From assembly GCA_903834645.1 (NCBI GenBank), contig CAILKA010000503.1:1-7256 (forward strand): 7,256 bases of DNA, in the 5' to 3' direction. This stretch comes from an uncultured beta proteobacterium (GTDB lineage: Bacteria; Pseudomonadota; Gammaproteobacteria; Burkholderiales; Burkholderiaceae_C). The notes beneath the pieces are model-generated. The model did not search any database, was not told where the DNA came from, and was given only the letters and a program-made list of their open reading frames with translations. The position numbers were made by a program, and so were the translations under genes. Positions 1 through 6,604 of this stretch are shown here, in pieces; positions within the stretch are counted from its first letter, which is position 1, and every line of letters starts with the position of its first letter.

Positions 1-2279
1 AGGTGGTGCTCGAGATCCGCTTCGCGCAGCTCGTGGCCTTCGAGCAGGGGCGGCTGCGCCTGGCCATTCCCACCACCATCGCCCCGCGCTACGGCTCGCC
101 CGAGTCCTCGGGCCTGCACGCGCACCAGGTGCCGGAAGCGGCACTGGACGCCGACTACCCGCTCGAGTTCTCGCTGCTCGTGGCAGGTGCGCTGGCCTTG
201 GCTGCCGTGGAGTGCCCTACGCATGAGGTTCGCGCCTCGGTGGTGGAAGAGGGGTTGAAGTTGGAACTCGCCCCAGGCGCGCGGCTGGACCGGGACGTGG
301 TGCTGCTCGTCACGCCGCCTGCCGAGGCGCCCAGCCAGACCACGGGCGTGCTCGCCTGGAGCCAGGGGGTGGGCGTCGCAGCCTTCGAGGTGCCCGTGCT
401 GGAGCAGGAAGCGTCCCCACTGGCCCTCAAGCTCCTCGTGGACTGCTCGGGCTCGATGGGCGGCGACAGTATCGCCTCCGCCCGCCGGGCCCTGCAGGGC
501 GTGGCGGCCCGCTTGCGGGAAGCCGACGAGGTGAGCCTCACCCGCTTCGGCTCGGCCGTGGCCCCGATCCTGGCCCCGATCCGCTGCACGCCCGCCACCC
601 GGCGCGCGCTCGAGCAAGCCATCTCGGGCACCCATGCCGACCTGGGCGGCACCGAGATGGAGCAGGCGCTGCTGGCCACCTTTGCCCTGCCCTCCTACCT
701 GGAGGAGGAGAACGGCAAGGCGCCGAGCCGAGCCGACGTGCTCCTCGTCACCGACGGCGAGGTCTGGGACACGCGCCGCATGATCCAGCGCGCCCGCCGC
801 AGCGGCCACCGCGTGTTCGTGATCGGCGTGGGCACCTCCCCGGCAGAGACCGTGCTGCGCCACCTGGCCGAGGCCACGGGCGGGGCCTGCGAGTTCGCCA
901 CCCCCGGCGAGCAACTGGAGGCGGCTGCCGAGCGGATGCTGCAGCGCATGCGCCAGCGCGTCTGGACAGGGCTGCGCGTGCAGTGGGAGGGGTGCGGCTC
1001 GCCCGCCTGGGAGCTGCCGCTGCCCGCAGGAGCCTTCGGGGGCGACACGCTGCTCGCCCTCGCCGGCTTCGAGGATTTCGGTCGGCAGCCGGGCGACGTC
1101 GACCTGCTCGGTGACCCGATCGCTCCGGCCCGGCCCGCACGCGTGCGGCTGCTCGCGAGGGGTGAGGGGGGTGCCGAGCAGGAGCTCGCCTGTGTGGAGG
1201 CCGTCACCGAGATCGCTGGGGACGACCTGCCGCGCATCGCTGCGGCACGGCGTATCGCGGCGTGGGAAGCGGCCGATGAGCTCGAAGCCCAGCAATCCCG
1301 CCACGGCGCCGCGCATCCGGCCAGCCTGACGGACCCGGCAGACGCGAGCGACGGCTCGAGCGCAAGGGCCCGCGAGCTCGCCGTGGCGCACCGACTCGTC
1401 ACCCGCCACACCCATGCGGTGCTCGTGCACGAGCGGGCCGAGGCCGACAAGCCGAAGGACGAGAGCGTGCTGCACCGCGTGAAGTCGATGCTCGCCGCCG
1501 GATGGGGGGCCACGGGCAGCGTGCTCGCTTCCAACCGTGCTCAGGCGGGCGGCGCGGGCGCGGGGATGAAGTTCGGCACGAGCGCGTCTTCCCACGCGTC
1601 TTCCCACTCCCCTTCCCCGTACCAAATCCTGTCCGCTGCGAAGGTGGCCCGCTCCAGCCCGCCGCCGGTGATGTCCATGACCTCGGACCTCACCAAGCCT
1701 TCCCTGTGGCGCTCGGCGCGCGTGCAGCCCGCGGCGAGCCTCAGCGACGTCGACATCCCGGCCTTCCTGCGCCGGCAGGGCCCCGATGTCGACGCTGCAG
1801 AGGCAGCCATCAATCCCTTCGGCCCGGCCAACCCGAACCTCGAGCAGCTCGTCGTCTCCATCGCCGGGCACTTGGAGGGTGGTGGCCTCATCGAGGAGCT
1901 TCCCGAACTCGTGCGCGGCTTGAACCCCGAGGAGGACACCCGCCAGGCGGTCCAGGCGGCCACGGCCCTCATCGGCGACGAGGCCACCTGCTGGATGCTC
2001 CTGGCGCTGTGGACGGTGCAGCGGCCAGCCGGCGCGGGGCTGCGCGACTTCGAAGCCTCCCTCCTGGCCAGCGTGAGCCTGACCGCCCTCACCCCGGGCC
2101 AAATCGGCCGGGTCTGGACGATCTTTGATCGGGAGCTGGGTCAGGCGGCGGCATTTGCCCTTGCCGCGTCAGCGCCTGACCCCGGCACGCCAGCCGGGGC
2201 TTCCACCGACTCATCTTCCGCGGCCCTCTCGCGCCGCAAGCAGCGGCTCAGCGCAGCGCTCTCGGGCACCGGGGGCTGA
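1..2279 (+). CDS. VIT and VWA domain protein, 5'-truncated by window edge
   Basis: The reading frame is open from the window edge (first full codon at 3) to TGA at 2277-2279, giving 758 visible residues. The first ~75 residues read like the second half of a VIT domain (FPT/IPT..APRYG pattern), so the true start lies upstream and the GTG at 3 is not a credible start. Residues ~140-315 form a von Willebrand factor A domain with a complete MIDAS metal site: D147-x-S149-x-S151, T217 in GGTEM and D251 in TDGE. The segment near 455-480 (AHRLVTRHTHAVLVHERAE) matches the end of the conserved VIT-family region. A Ala/Gly/Ser/Pro-rich linker (~505-580) follows, then DIPAFLRRQ at 584-592, and then a helical C-terminal part (~595-758) that I do not recognise. 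VIT/VWA proteins are usually metal-dependent adhesion or assembly scaffolds. No signal peptide can be judged because the N-terminus is missing. The specific role is unknown. It is transcribed in the same direction as the lipoprotein cluster 89 bases downstream. Confidence -1.
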   Translation, partial: VVLEIRFAQLVAFEQGRLRLAIPTTIAPRYGSPESSGLHAHQVPEAALDADYPLEFSLLVAGALALAAVECPTHEVRASVVEEGLKLELAPGARLDRDVVLLVTPPAEAPSQTTGVLAWSQGVGVAAFEVPVLEQEASPLALKLLVDCSGSMGGDSIASARRALQGVAARLREADEVSLTRFGSAVAPILAPIRCTPATRRALEQAISGTHADLGGTEMEQALLATFALPSYLEEENGKAPSRADVLLVTDGEVWDTRRMIQRARRSGHRVFVIGVGTSPAETVLRHLAEATGGACEFATPGEQLEAAAERMLQRMRQRVWTGLRVQWEGCGSPAWELPLPAGAFGGDTLLALAGFEDFGRQPGDVDLLGDPIAPARPARVRLLARGEGGAEQELACVEAVTEIAGDDLPRIAAARRIAAWEAADELEAQQSRHGAAHPASLTDPADASDGSSARARELAVAHRLVTRHTHAVLVHERAEADKPKDESVLHRVKSMLAAGWGATGSVLASNRAQAGGAGAGMKFGTSASSHASSHSPSPYQILSAAKVARSSPPPVMSMTSDLTKPSLWRSARVQPAASLSDVDIPAFLRRQGPDVDAAEAAINPFGPANPNLEQLVVSIAGHLEGGGLIEELPELVRGLNPEEDTRQAVQAATALIGDEATCWMLLALWTVQRPAGAGLRDFEASLLASVSLTALTPGQIGRVWTIFDRELGQAAAFALAASAPDPGTPAGASTDSSSAALSRRKQRLSAALSGTGG
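1583..1606 (+). repeat. In-frame tandem 12-bp duplication
   Basis: CGCGTCTTCCCA occurs twice back to back, at 1583-1594 and 1595-1606. Twelve bases are four codons, so the duplication keeps the frame and gives a repeated Ala-Ser-Ser-His unit in the low-complexity linker of the VIT/VWA protein. This is seen directly. It suggests a flexible, length-variable linker. Confidence -1.
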
Positions 2280-2368
2280 CCTGCCCCGGGCACCTGCCGA
2301 CCCATCCAACGAAGGTCGAGCAGGGTCTCTTCAGGTCACAACGAAAACCATTTGCTCAGGGAAACCCA

Positions 2369-2842
2369 ATGCTCAAGACCCTTCTCACCCGCACGGCAGC
2401 AGCCGCCGCCGTGCTCGCCACCACCGGTTGTGCCTCCATCGTCAACGACTCCACCCACCCCATGCGGGTGGAGACCAAGACCGCCGCCGGCGACATGGTC
2501 AACGGCGCGGAGTGCCGCGTCTCCAACGACTACGGCGCCATCACCGTTCGCTCGGGCGACACCACTCAGGTGCGCCGCTCGAGCAAGGACATCGACATCA
2601 CCTGCAAGCACCCCGCGCACCCAGACGCGCAGGGCCGCGCCATCTCGCGCGCCAACATGGGCCTGGCCGGCAACATCATCTTCGGCGGAGGCATCGGCGC
2701 CATCATCGACCACAACAAGGGCACCGCCTACACCTACCCCACCTGGGTGCAGCTCATCTTCGGTCGCTCCCTCGTCTTCGACCGCTCCGCGGAGAAGGAG
2801 GGCATGCCGGTGCTGGGTGCCGAGCCCGTGGGCAGCAAGTGA
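2369..2842 (+). CDS. Conserved small lipoprotein
   Basis: This encodes 157 residues starting at ATG 2369, with AGGGAA at 2358-2363 as ribosome binding site, 5 bases upstream. Residues 1-20 are a short positively charged and Ala-rich signal peptide. Residues 18-21 (TTGC) form a lipobox with Cys21 as the lipidation site, although Thr at -3 is less usual than Leu. The mature part begins ASIVNDSTHPMRVET and has two further Cys residues (C49, C79). A Gly-rich stretch at ~98-113 (MGLAGNIIFGGGIGAIID) is followed by a YPTW motif. I recall similar proteobacterial lipoproteins with the CASIV...GNIIxGGGIGAxID layout, sometimes mislabelled in databases as a translation factor; none has a proven function that I know of. 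It is the first gene of a three-lipoprotein cluster and lies 11 bases before the next start. Predicted location: outer or inner membrane, facing the periplasm. Confidence 0.85.
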   Translation: MLKTLLTRTAAAAAVLATTGCASIVNDSTHPMRVETKTAAGDMVNGAECRVSNDYGAITVRSGDTTQVRRSSKDIDITCKHPAHPDAQGRAISRANMGLAGNIIFGGGIGAIIDHNKGTAYTYPTWVQLIFGRSLVFDRSAEKEGMPVLGAEPVGSK

Positions 2843-2853
2843 GGAGAAGCGCC

Positions 2854-3243
2854 ATGAACCGCAACTTCTCTCGCGCTGTCGCGCTCACCTGCTGCGCCGC
2901 GCTCGTGGCCGGCTGCGCCACTGGGCCCACGGGCGCCGCCTACCGCCCGCTCGTGGACACCCAGGGTGTGGACATGAACAAGTTCGAACGCGACCTCCAG
3001 GACTGCCAGGGTTTTGCCCAGCAGACCGCCAACGCAGCCCAGGGTGCCGCTGCAGGTGCGCTGGCCGGTGCTGCCCTTGGCGCGCTGCTCGCTGCTGCGG
3101 CAGGCGGTGGCTACAACCGCTCAGCCTCCGCACGCGTCGGAGCCGTCTCTGGCGCCGTGGGCGCAGGCGCGGAAGCCGAGAACTCGCAGCGCAACGTCAT
3201 CCGACGGTGCCTGGCCGGGCGCGGCTATCGGGTGCTGCAATGA
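2854..3243 (+). CDS. Glycine-zipper lipoprotein
   Basis: This encodes 129 residues. ATG at 2854 is preceded by a strong AGGAG (2842-2846) that overlaps the stop codon of the upstream gene, which decides the start and indicates co-transcription. The frame is open further upstream, but those starts fall inside the VIT/VWA gene and lack support. The signal peptide ends in the lipobox LVAGC with Cys21 as the lipidation site. Residues ~64-105 are small and Gly/Ala-rich with GxxxG-like spacing (GAAAGALAGAALGALLAAAAGG), as in glycine-zipper membrane-packing segments. Conserved-looking flanks are YRPLVDTQGVD (30-40), DLQDCQ (47-52) and RRCLAGRGYRVL (117-128), where C51 and C119 could form a disulfide. 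Such proteins are found in the cell envelope and may associate with or span the outer membrane. The exact role is unknown. Confidence 0.85.
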   Translation: MNRNFSRAVALTCCAALVAGCATGPTGAAYRPLVDTQGVDMNKFERDLQDCQGFAQQTANAAQGAAAGALAGAALGALLAAAAGGGYNRSASARVGAVSGAVGAGAEAENSQRNVIRRCLAGRGYRVLQ

Positions 3244-3641
3244 GTACCCGGCAACCAGCAGGCCCGCTGACCAAGGCCGCGGGCAGGGTCAGCCTTTGCC
3301 TGGTACTCGCAGTGGCCTTGGTGGGGTGTGGGGGAGGCGGCGACTATGACTACTACGGCGCAATCGCCATCAACTCCGTCACCCGGGCCGGGGGCATCTC
3401 TGCCAACTACCAGAGTCAGGGCGACGCCAACAGTGCGGCGCTTGGCCAGTGCGGAGGCGGGTGCACGGTGGTTGCAACCTTCGGCAACGGCAGTTGTGGA
3501 GCCGTGGCCCGCGGCACGGACGGTGCGGTCGGCTACGCGGTAGCCTCGTCCAAGTCCCAGGCAGAGTCCGGGGCGTTGTCGCAGTGCCGCTCGGTAGGTG
3601 GCGTCGCGTGCGAGATCCGCCTGAGCGCGTGCAACGGCTGA
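3240..3641 (+). CDS. DUF4189-family lipoprotein
   Basis: This encodes 133 residues. ATG at 3240 overlaps the preceding stop as ATGA (3240-3243), pointing to translational coupling with the glycine-zipper gene. The signal peptide is long, with a hydrophobic stretch at ~17-28 and a canonical lipobox LVGC (Cys30). After a Gly-rich spacer, residues ~38-132 match the DUF4189 pattern: YGAIAI near the start, an AN-SAAL-QC segment, NGSCGAVARG, GYAVASSKSQAESGALSQC, and a final Cys near the C-terminus. Six mature-domain cysteines (C71, C75, C86, C116, C124, C131) could make three disulfides, fitting an oxidising periplasm. The family has no established biochemical function that I know of. It is the last gene of the cluster and ends just before a strong hairpin. 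The domain assignment is from pattern memory and was not searched. Confidence 0.82.
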   Translation: MSTRQPAGPLTKAAGRVSLCLVLAVALVGCGGGGDYDYYGAIAINSVTRAGGISANYQSQGDANSAALGQCGGGCTVVATFGNGSCGAVARGTDGAVGYAVASSKSQAESGALSQCRSVGGVACEIRLSACNG

Positions 3642-3649
3642 TCGCCGCA

Positions 3650-3680
3650 CCTGGCTGGCTCGTTCTCTGAGCCAGCCAGG
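3650..3680 (+). terminator. Perfect 12-bp hairpin after lipoprotein cluster
   Basis: The arms 3650-3661 (CCTGGCTGGCTC) and 3669-3680 (GAGCCAGCCAGG) are exact reverse complements around a 7-base loop. The hairpin starts 9 bases after the DUF4189 stop codon. No T-tract follows on the + strand, so it is an atypical intrinsic terminator; it may instead protect the 3' end of the lipoprotein mRNA or act with Rho. Confidence 0.6.
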
Positions 3681-3695
3681 CCCCAAGCTCGGGGC
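3680..3695 (+). promoter_or_regulatory. Small hairpin abutting the start codon at 3696
   Basis: GCCCC at 3680-3684 pairs with GGGGC at 3691-3695 around a 6-base loop, ending directly against the ATG of the Cys-rich small protein. It shares base 3680 with the larger upstream hairpin. The GGGG arm is the only purine-rich stretch near that ATG, so this hairpin could mask ribosome access or simply be part of a double-hairpin terminator. Inference only. Confidence 0.25.
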
Positions 3696-4091
3696 ATGCA
3701 AGCCTCGATCCACACCCACTTCAGCCCCTGGACAGACCCGCGCCCCTGCTGGTGGTGCTCCCACTACGGGCGCATGCTCAACGAGGGGACAGCCGCCTCG
3801 TGCACGCGACCGGGGACGTCGCAGGTCCATGCGAGCCCTCGGAGCGGCTGCGTGTACTGGGAGAGAGAACCCGGATGTGACGATGAACCCGAGTGGGTGC
3901 CGGATGGGTTGGCAGTCAGCCTCTCAGGTGGACTACCACCGCAAGCGCCGTCAACGGGGTCACCCGCCTACACCTCGTCGCTGATATCGCGGAACTCGAG
4001 CTTGAATTGCCAGCCTTCGAAGGCCATGACCATTCGCCCGAACTCGCCCCACGAAACCTCTCGGCCGTCGATGACGACCATCGGCGCCTGA
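3696..4091 (+). CDS. Small Cys-rich conserved hypothetical protein
   Basis: The ORF is 131 residues from ATG 3696. The first ~65 residues look like a real protein: PWTDPRPCWWCSHYGRML, then GTAASCTRPG, then SPRSGCVYWEREPGCDDEP. Cysteines C18, C21, C36 and C52, with H23 near the first pair, suggest a small metal-binding or redox fold. I recall short Burkholderiales hypothetical proteins with this CW-x-C-H ... C ... GCxxWEREPG layout. From about residue 91 the frame runs antisense through the 3' end of the minus-strand gene at 3968-4552, and the sequence becomes Ser/Pro/Thr-rich without apparent conservation. The true conserved product may therefore be shorter, with the tail an extension acquired by local rearrangement or a small frameshift. 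No strong ribosome binding site is seen. Function unknown. Confidence 0.6.
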   Translation: MQASIHTHFSPWTDPRPCWWCSHYGRMLNEGTAASCTRPGTSQVHASPRSGCVYWEREPGCDDEPEWVPDGLAVSLSGGLPPQAPSTGSPAYTSSLISRNSSLNCQPSKAMTIRPNSPHETSRPSMTTIGA

Positions 4092-4552
4092 TCGTCCGAC
4101 TCGAGATCGCTGGTGACTCGGCCCCGGACAAGGCGAGCGTCCGTGACCTGAGGGCCCCATTGCCCATCCTCGACGTGCTTGATGGCCAAGGCTCGGCGCA
4201 TCTTGGCGACCAGCTTGGCGAGCAAGTCGAAGAGATCATCCTCGGGCTCGCCAATCACTTGGAACTGGTAACCCGAGGGTCCCTCGTGGTCCAGTTCGAA
4301 GGCATCCAGCGTGACGATAGACCCGAGGAGATGCGCCCGGAAGTGGAAGACATGTGGATCCCCAGTTGCATCGATCAGCTCGATCGGCTCGAAGTCCACA
4401 TGCTCGAAGCCGGCGATGGCAGCTCGGCTCGCCATTTCGGTGTTGAAGCACTTGCCACAAAGCCTGCGGTAGCCGCGCTCCATCGAGCCGACGTTCACGA
4501 TGTGAATCGCATCGACTTCCTGGCTACAAGCCTCGCACCGGATCTGCTGCAT
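3968..4552 (-). CDS. Conserved hypothetical protein with zinc-ribbon-like N-terminus
   Basis: This encodes 194 residues reading from ATG at 4552 down to 3968, with GAGGGGG a few bases upstream as a plausible ribosome binding site. The N-terminus has C6-x2-C9 and C32-x2-C35, a typical four-Cys zinc knuckle or ribbon arrangement, with the conserved-looking phrase HIVNVGSMERGYRRLCGKCFN between and around them. The rest is an acidic alpha/beta-looking region: DFEPIEL (53-59), FHFRAHLLG (69-77), GYQFQVIGEPEDDL (94-107), then a basic helix KMRRALAIKH (117-126). It ends with IDGREVSWGEFGRMVMAFEGWQFKLEFRD (161-189). I recall a bacterial family with this exact layout, probably DUF7713, but the number is from memory. 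No signal peptide or membrane segment is seen, so it is probably cytosolic. It lies 52 bases downstream of the integrase-operon gene ending at 4605 and could be co-transcribed with it. Function unknown. Confidence 0.8.
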   Translation of the reverse strand: MQQIRCEACSQEVDAIHIVNVGSMERGYRRLCGKCFNTEMASRAAIAGFEHVDFEPIELIDATGDPHVFHFRAHLLGSIVTLDAFELDHEGPSGYQFQVIGEPEDDLFDLLAKLVAKMRRALAIKHVEDGQWGPQVTDARLVRGRVTSDLESDDQAPMVVIDGREVSWGEFGRMVMAFEGWQFKLEFRDISDEV

Positions 4553-4604
4553 GGGACGCCCCCTCGACGTTCAGTTTGGAGGTGACGAGCCTGCAGCTTG
4601 CCCA

Positions 4605-5369
4605 TCAAGGACTCGACGGACCTGTCGTTCCCCAGGTGGCAAACCCCAACTGCCTCGTTAGCCCCATCACCCGCCAAACGAGGGTAGCACCGTCCTCCCA
4701 CCGCCTCACCACCCGCATGGGCGTGAGCCGCAGCAGCACGTCGTCGTCCTCGACATCAATGGCCTCGACAAAAGTCCCGGCGCGCCCATCGGCTCGCCAC
4801 CGATAGAGCGCCGGATCGAGCAGGGCCTTCTCAAGGATCTCGTCTGCTCCGGAGGTGACAAGCCCCCGGAACCGCAGCGTCGATTGATCTTCGTAGACGG
4901 GATCGGTCTCGACGATCACCGGCACGCACGCCGCAAGCCGCAGCCAGACATCCTCGACCTGCCAGAGCACCTCCTCGGGCGTGATCTCGGGCAGCTCCGG
5001 GAAGGCGGCGTCCCACGTCTGCGCGAGCCCGGGGTAGCTCGTCAACTTCTGCCGCCGGGCAAGGGTCGTTGGGGCCTGAACCGTCTCCCGCCTCGTGCGC
5101 GGAAACTCCCGGTGCACGAACACCACCTCGGGCTGCCCGAGCAGCCAGCCGATCACCGATGACCAGTCCTGCGGCAGGATCGGTCGGCCGGTGCCGAAGA
5201 GGCCCACGCGCGTGGGCAGCACACACGGCGTGATGCCCGTGCCGTGCAGGTAGCGCATGAGCGCAGCTTGCAGCCGGCGGTGCGGCCTGGGGCCGTAGGC
5301 GCTGGAGCACGCCACGCGCAGCCAGACGGTGTGGGCCACGAGCCGGGCCGGGGCGCGAAGGAGGTTCAT
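4605..5369 (-). CDS. Unrecognised protein co-translated with integrase
   Basis: This encodes 254 residues. The ATG at 5367-5369 overlaps the integrase stop codon as ATGA, with GGGGTG just upstream, so translation is likely coupled to the integrase. The frame stays open further upstream inside the integrase gene, but that part is shadow sequence. I do not recognise the family. Visible segments are a basic N-terminus (1-37, no clear signal peptide), GTGITPCVLPTRVGLFGTGRPILPQDW (43-69), a stretch around WLLGQPEVVFVHREFPRTRRETVQ (75-98), a Pro/acidic segment LPEITPEEVLWQVEDVW (126-142) that looks helical, and a C-terminal half with several beta-like stretches (VPVIVETD, STLRFRGLV, GTFVEAIDVEDDDVLLRLTPMRVV). 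M38 is an alternative start. Possible roles are a recombination accessory factor, a cargo or defence protein, or a regulator. None is shown by motif. Confidence 0.75.
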   Translation of the reverse strand: MNLLRAPARLVAHTVWLRVACSSAYGPRPHRRLQAALMRYLHGTGITPCVLPTRVGLFGTGRPILPQDWSSVIGWLLGQPEVVFVHREFPRTRRETVQAPTTLARRQKLTSYPGLAQTWDAAFPELPEITPEEVLWQVEDVWLRLAACVPVIVETDPVYEDQSTLRFRGLVTSGADEILEKALLDPALYRWRADGRAGTFVEAIDVEDDDVLLRLTPMRVVRRWEDGATLVWRVMGLTRQLGFATWGTTGPSSP

Positions 5370-6604
5370 GGCTGCACCCCGGGCACGTTGGTGGAGGCGA
5401 ACCGGGTGGCCAGCAGGCGGTCGATGGCTGAGCCGTCCTGGCGCGTCATGTTGGGCACGTAGCGGCTGTACACCTGAAAGAGCATCTGGGTGCTGGCGTG
5501 GCCGAGCTGGCGCGCCACCCACTCGGGGGCCTCGCCCGACGCGAGCCACAGGGTGGCCGCCGTGTGCCGCATCTGGTACGGGCGCCGCGGAGCCAGGCCC
5601 AGGTGGCGCAGCAGCGGGTACCAGACGCGGTCGCTGAAGTTCTTGTTGTCGATGGGGTTGCCGTCGCGGGTGCAGAAGACGTAGTCGCTCAGCTTGCCGG
5701 TGGCCTCGTGCTGGCGCCTGAGGGCCTCGAAGACGGGCTGCGACATCTGGATGTCGCGCTGGGAGCTGTCGGTCTTGGTGTACTCGTCCTCGCCGAGCAC
5801 GAAGGTCTCGCGGATGAGGATGAGGCGGCGCTCGAAGTCGACGTACTTCCACTTCAGCCCATGGGCCTCGCCGGTGCGCACACCGGTGAGGAAGCGCAGG
5901 GTGAAGTAGTCGCGCCAGTCGGCGCGCACGGTGGCCAGGAGCCGCTGCACCTCATCCAGCGAGAAGGGCTGGACGTCGGTCTTGCGAATCTTCAGCGGCT
6001 TGATGTTGGTGCAGGGCGAGGTGAAGCCGTAGCGGTCGGCGGCATCGGCCATCGCGCGGCGCAGCACGCCCAATACGTTGTTGATGCGCTTGTTGCTGAG
6101 CCGGGAGCCGGCGCGGCCGGGCTTCTCGGCGAGTTGCGACCTGAACGCCAACACGTCGGACTTGGTGATCGCGCCCACAGGCCTGTCGCCGAAAGCGGGC
6201 AGCAGGTGCACGCTCAGCGTGGACTCCAACACCGCGATGTGCGAGCGGCGCCACTCGATGCGGTGGTCAGCCACCCAGGTGGTGGTGAAGTCGCGGAAGG
6301 TGGGGGTGGGGGGAGTCGCGACCGCCGCTTCTGCCGCAGGGCTCACCCGCAGAGCGCGCCTTCCGGGGAGTTGCTCACCTGTGTCGGACGAGAACCGCTC
6401 TGCCAGGGCACTCCCTGGGAAGAACTCGCCATAGACGAAGGTGCCGGCGCGGACCCGCTCGCGCAGCTTCTTGAGCACGCCCTCGCAGCGCTTCCGGTTC
6501 TCGGCCGTGTCGGCAAGCGCGGTCTGCTCGCGGCAGCGCACGCCGCGGTAGGTGAAGTCGATGACGAGCTTGCCGGTCTCCCGGCGGACGGTGACCTTAG
6601 CCAC
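5366..6604 (-). CDS. int: Tyrosine recombinase (phage-type integrase) with DUF3596-like arm domain
   Basis: This encodes 412 residues from GTG at 6604, overlapping the upstream HTH gene by 8 bases, so it is probably translated by coupling; no strong ribosome binding site of its own is seen. It catalyses site-specific DNA strand exchange through a covalent 3'-phosphotyrosine. Residues 1-~62 (VTVRRETGKLVIDFTYRGVRCREQTAL) match the Arm DNA-binding DUF3596 type. A Pro/Ala-rich linker (~63-102) leads to the SAM-like core-binding domain (~103-195). The catalytic domain (~213-400) has R243 (TGVRTGEAHGLKW), K277 (TKTDS), R346 (YQMRHTAATL), H369 (LGHAS) and nucleophile Y379 (VYSRY). The usual His three residues before the second Arg is Tyr343, which I believe is common in this subgroup. 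Length is normal and the gene appears intact. It lies between an excisionase-like gene and an unknown downstream gene, indicating an integrative element or prophage remnant. Confidence 0.95.
   Translation of the reverse strand: MAKVTVRRETGKLVIDFTYRGVRCREQTALADTAENRKRCEGVLKKLRERVRAGTFVYGEFFPGSALAERFSSDTGEQLPGRRALRVSPAAEAAVATPPTPTFRDFTTTWVADHRIEWRRSHIAVLESTLSVHLLPAFGDRPVGAITKSDVLAFRSQLAEKPGRAGSRLSNKRINNVLGVLRRAMADAADRYGFTSPCTNIKPLKIRKTDVQPFSLDEVQRLLATVRADWRDYFTLRFLTGVRTGEAHGLKWKYVDFERRLILIRETFVLGEDEYTKTDSSQRDIQMSQPVFEALRRQHEATGKLSDYVFCTRDGNPIDNKNFSDRVWYPLLRHLGLAPRRPYQMRHTAATLWLASGEAPEWVARQLGHASTQMLFQVYSRYVPNMTRQDGSAIDRLLATRFASTNVPGVQP

Noticed and set aside
3..8. GTG at position 3 as start of the VIT/VWA gene
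   Set aside because: The sequence begins in the middle of a VIT domain, so the gene continues to the left of the window.
2269..2289. Hairpin CCGGGG...CCCCGG across the VIT/VWA stop codon as a terminator
   Set aside because: The stem is only 6 bp with a 9-base loop and no T-tract; expected by chance in such GC-rich DNA.
2290..2357. Promoter for the lipoprotein cluster
   Set aside because: No convincing -35/-10 pair was found; a promoter is likely here or upstream but cannot be placed.
3927..3940. GGTGG-ACTA-CCACC hairpin downstream of the minus-strand gene as its terminator
   Set aside because: The stem is 5 bp and lacks a T-tract; too weak to call.
5370..5852. Upstream extension of the 254-residue gene to 415 residues
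   Set aside because: The extra part is antisense-free shadow of the integrase gene in another frame (Arg/Pro-rich, low plausibility), and the ATGA overlap gives a natural start.
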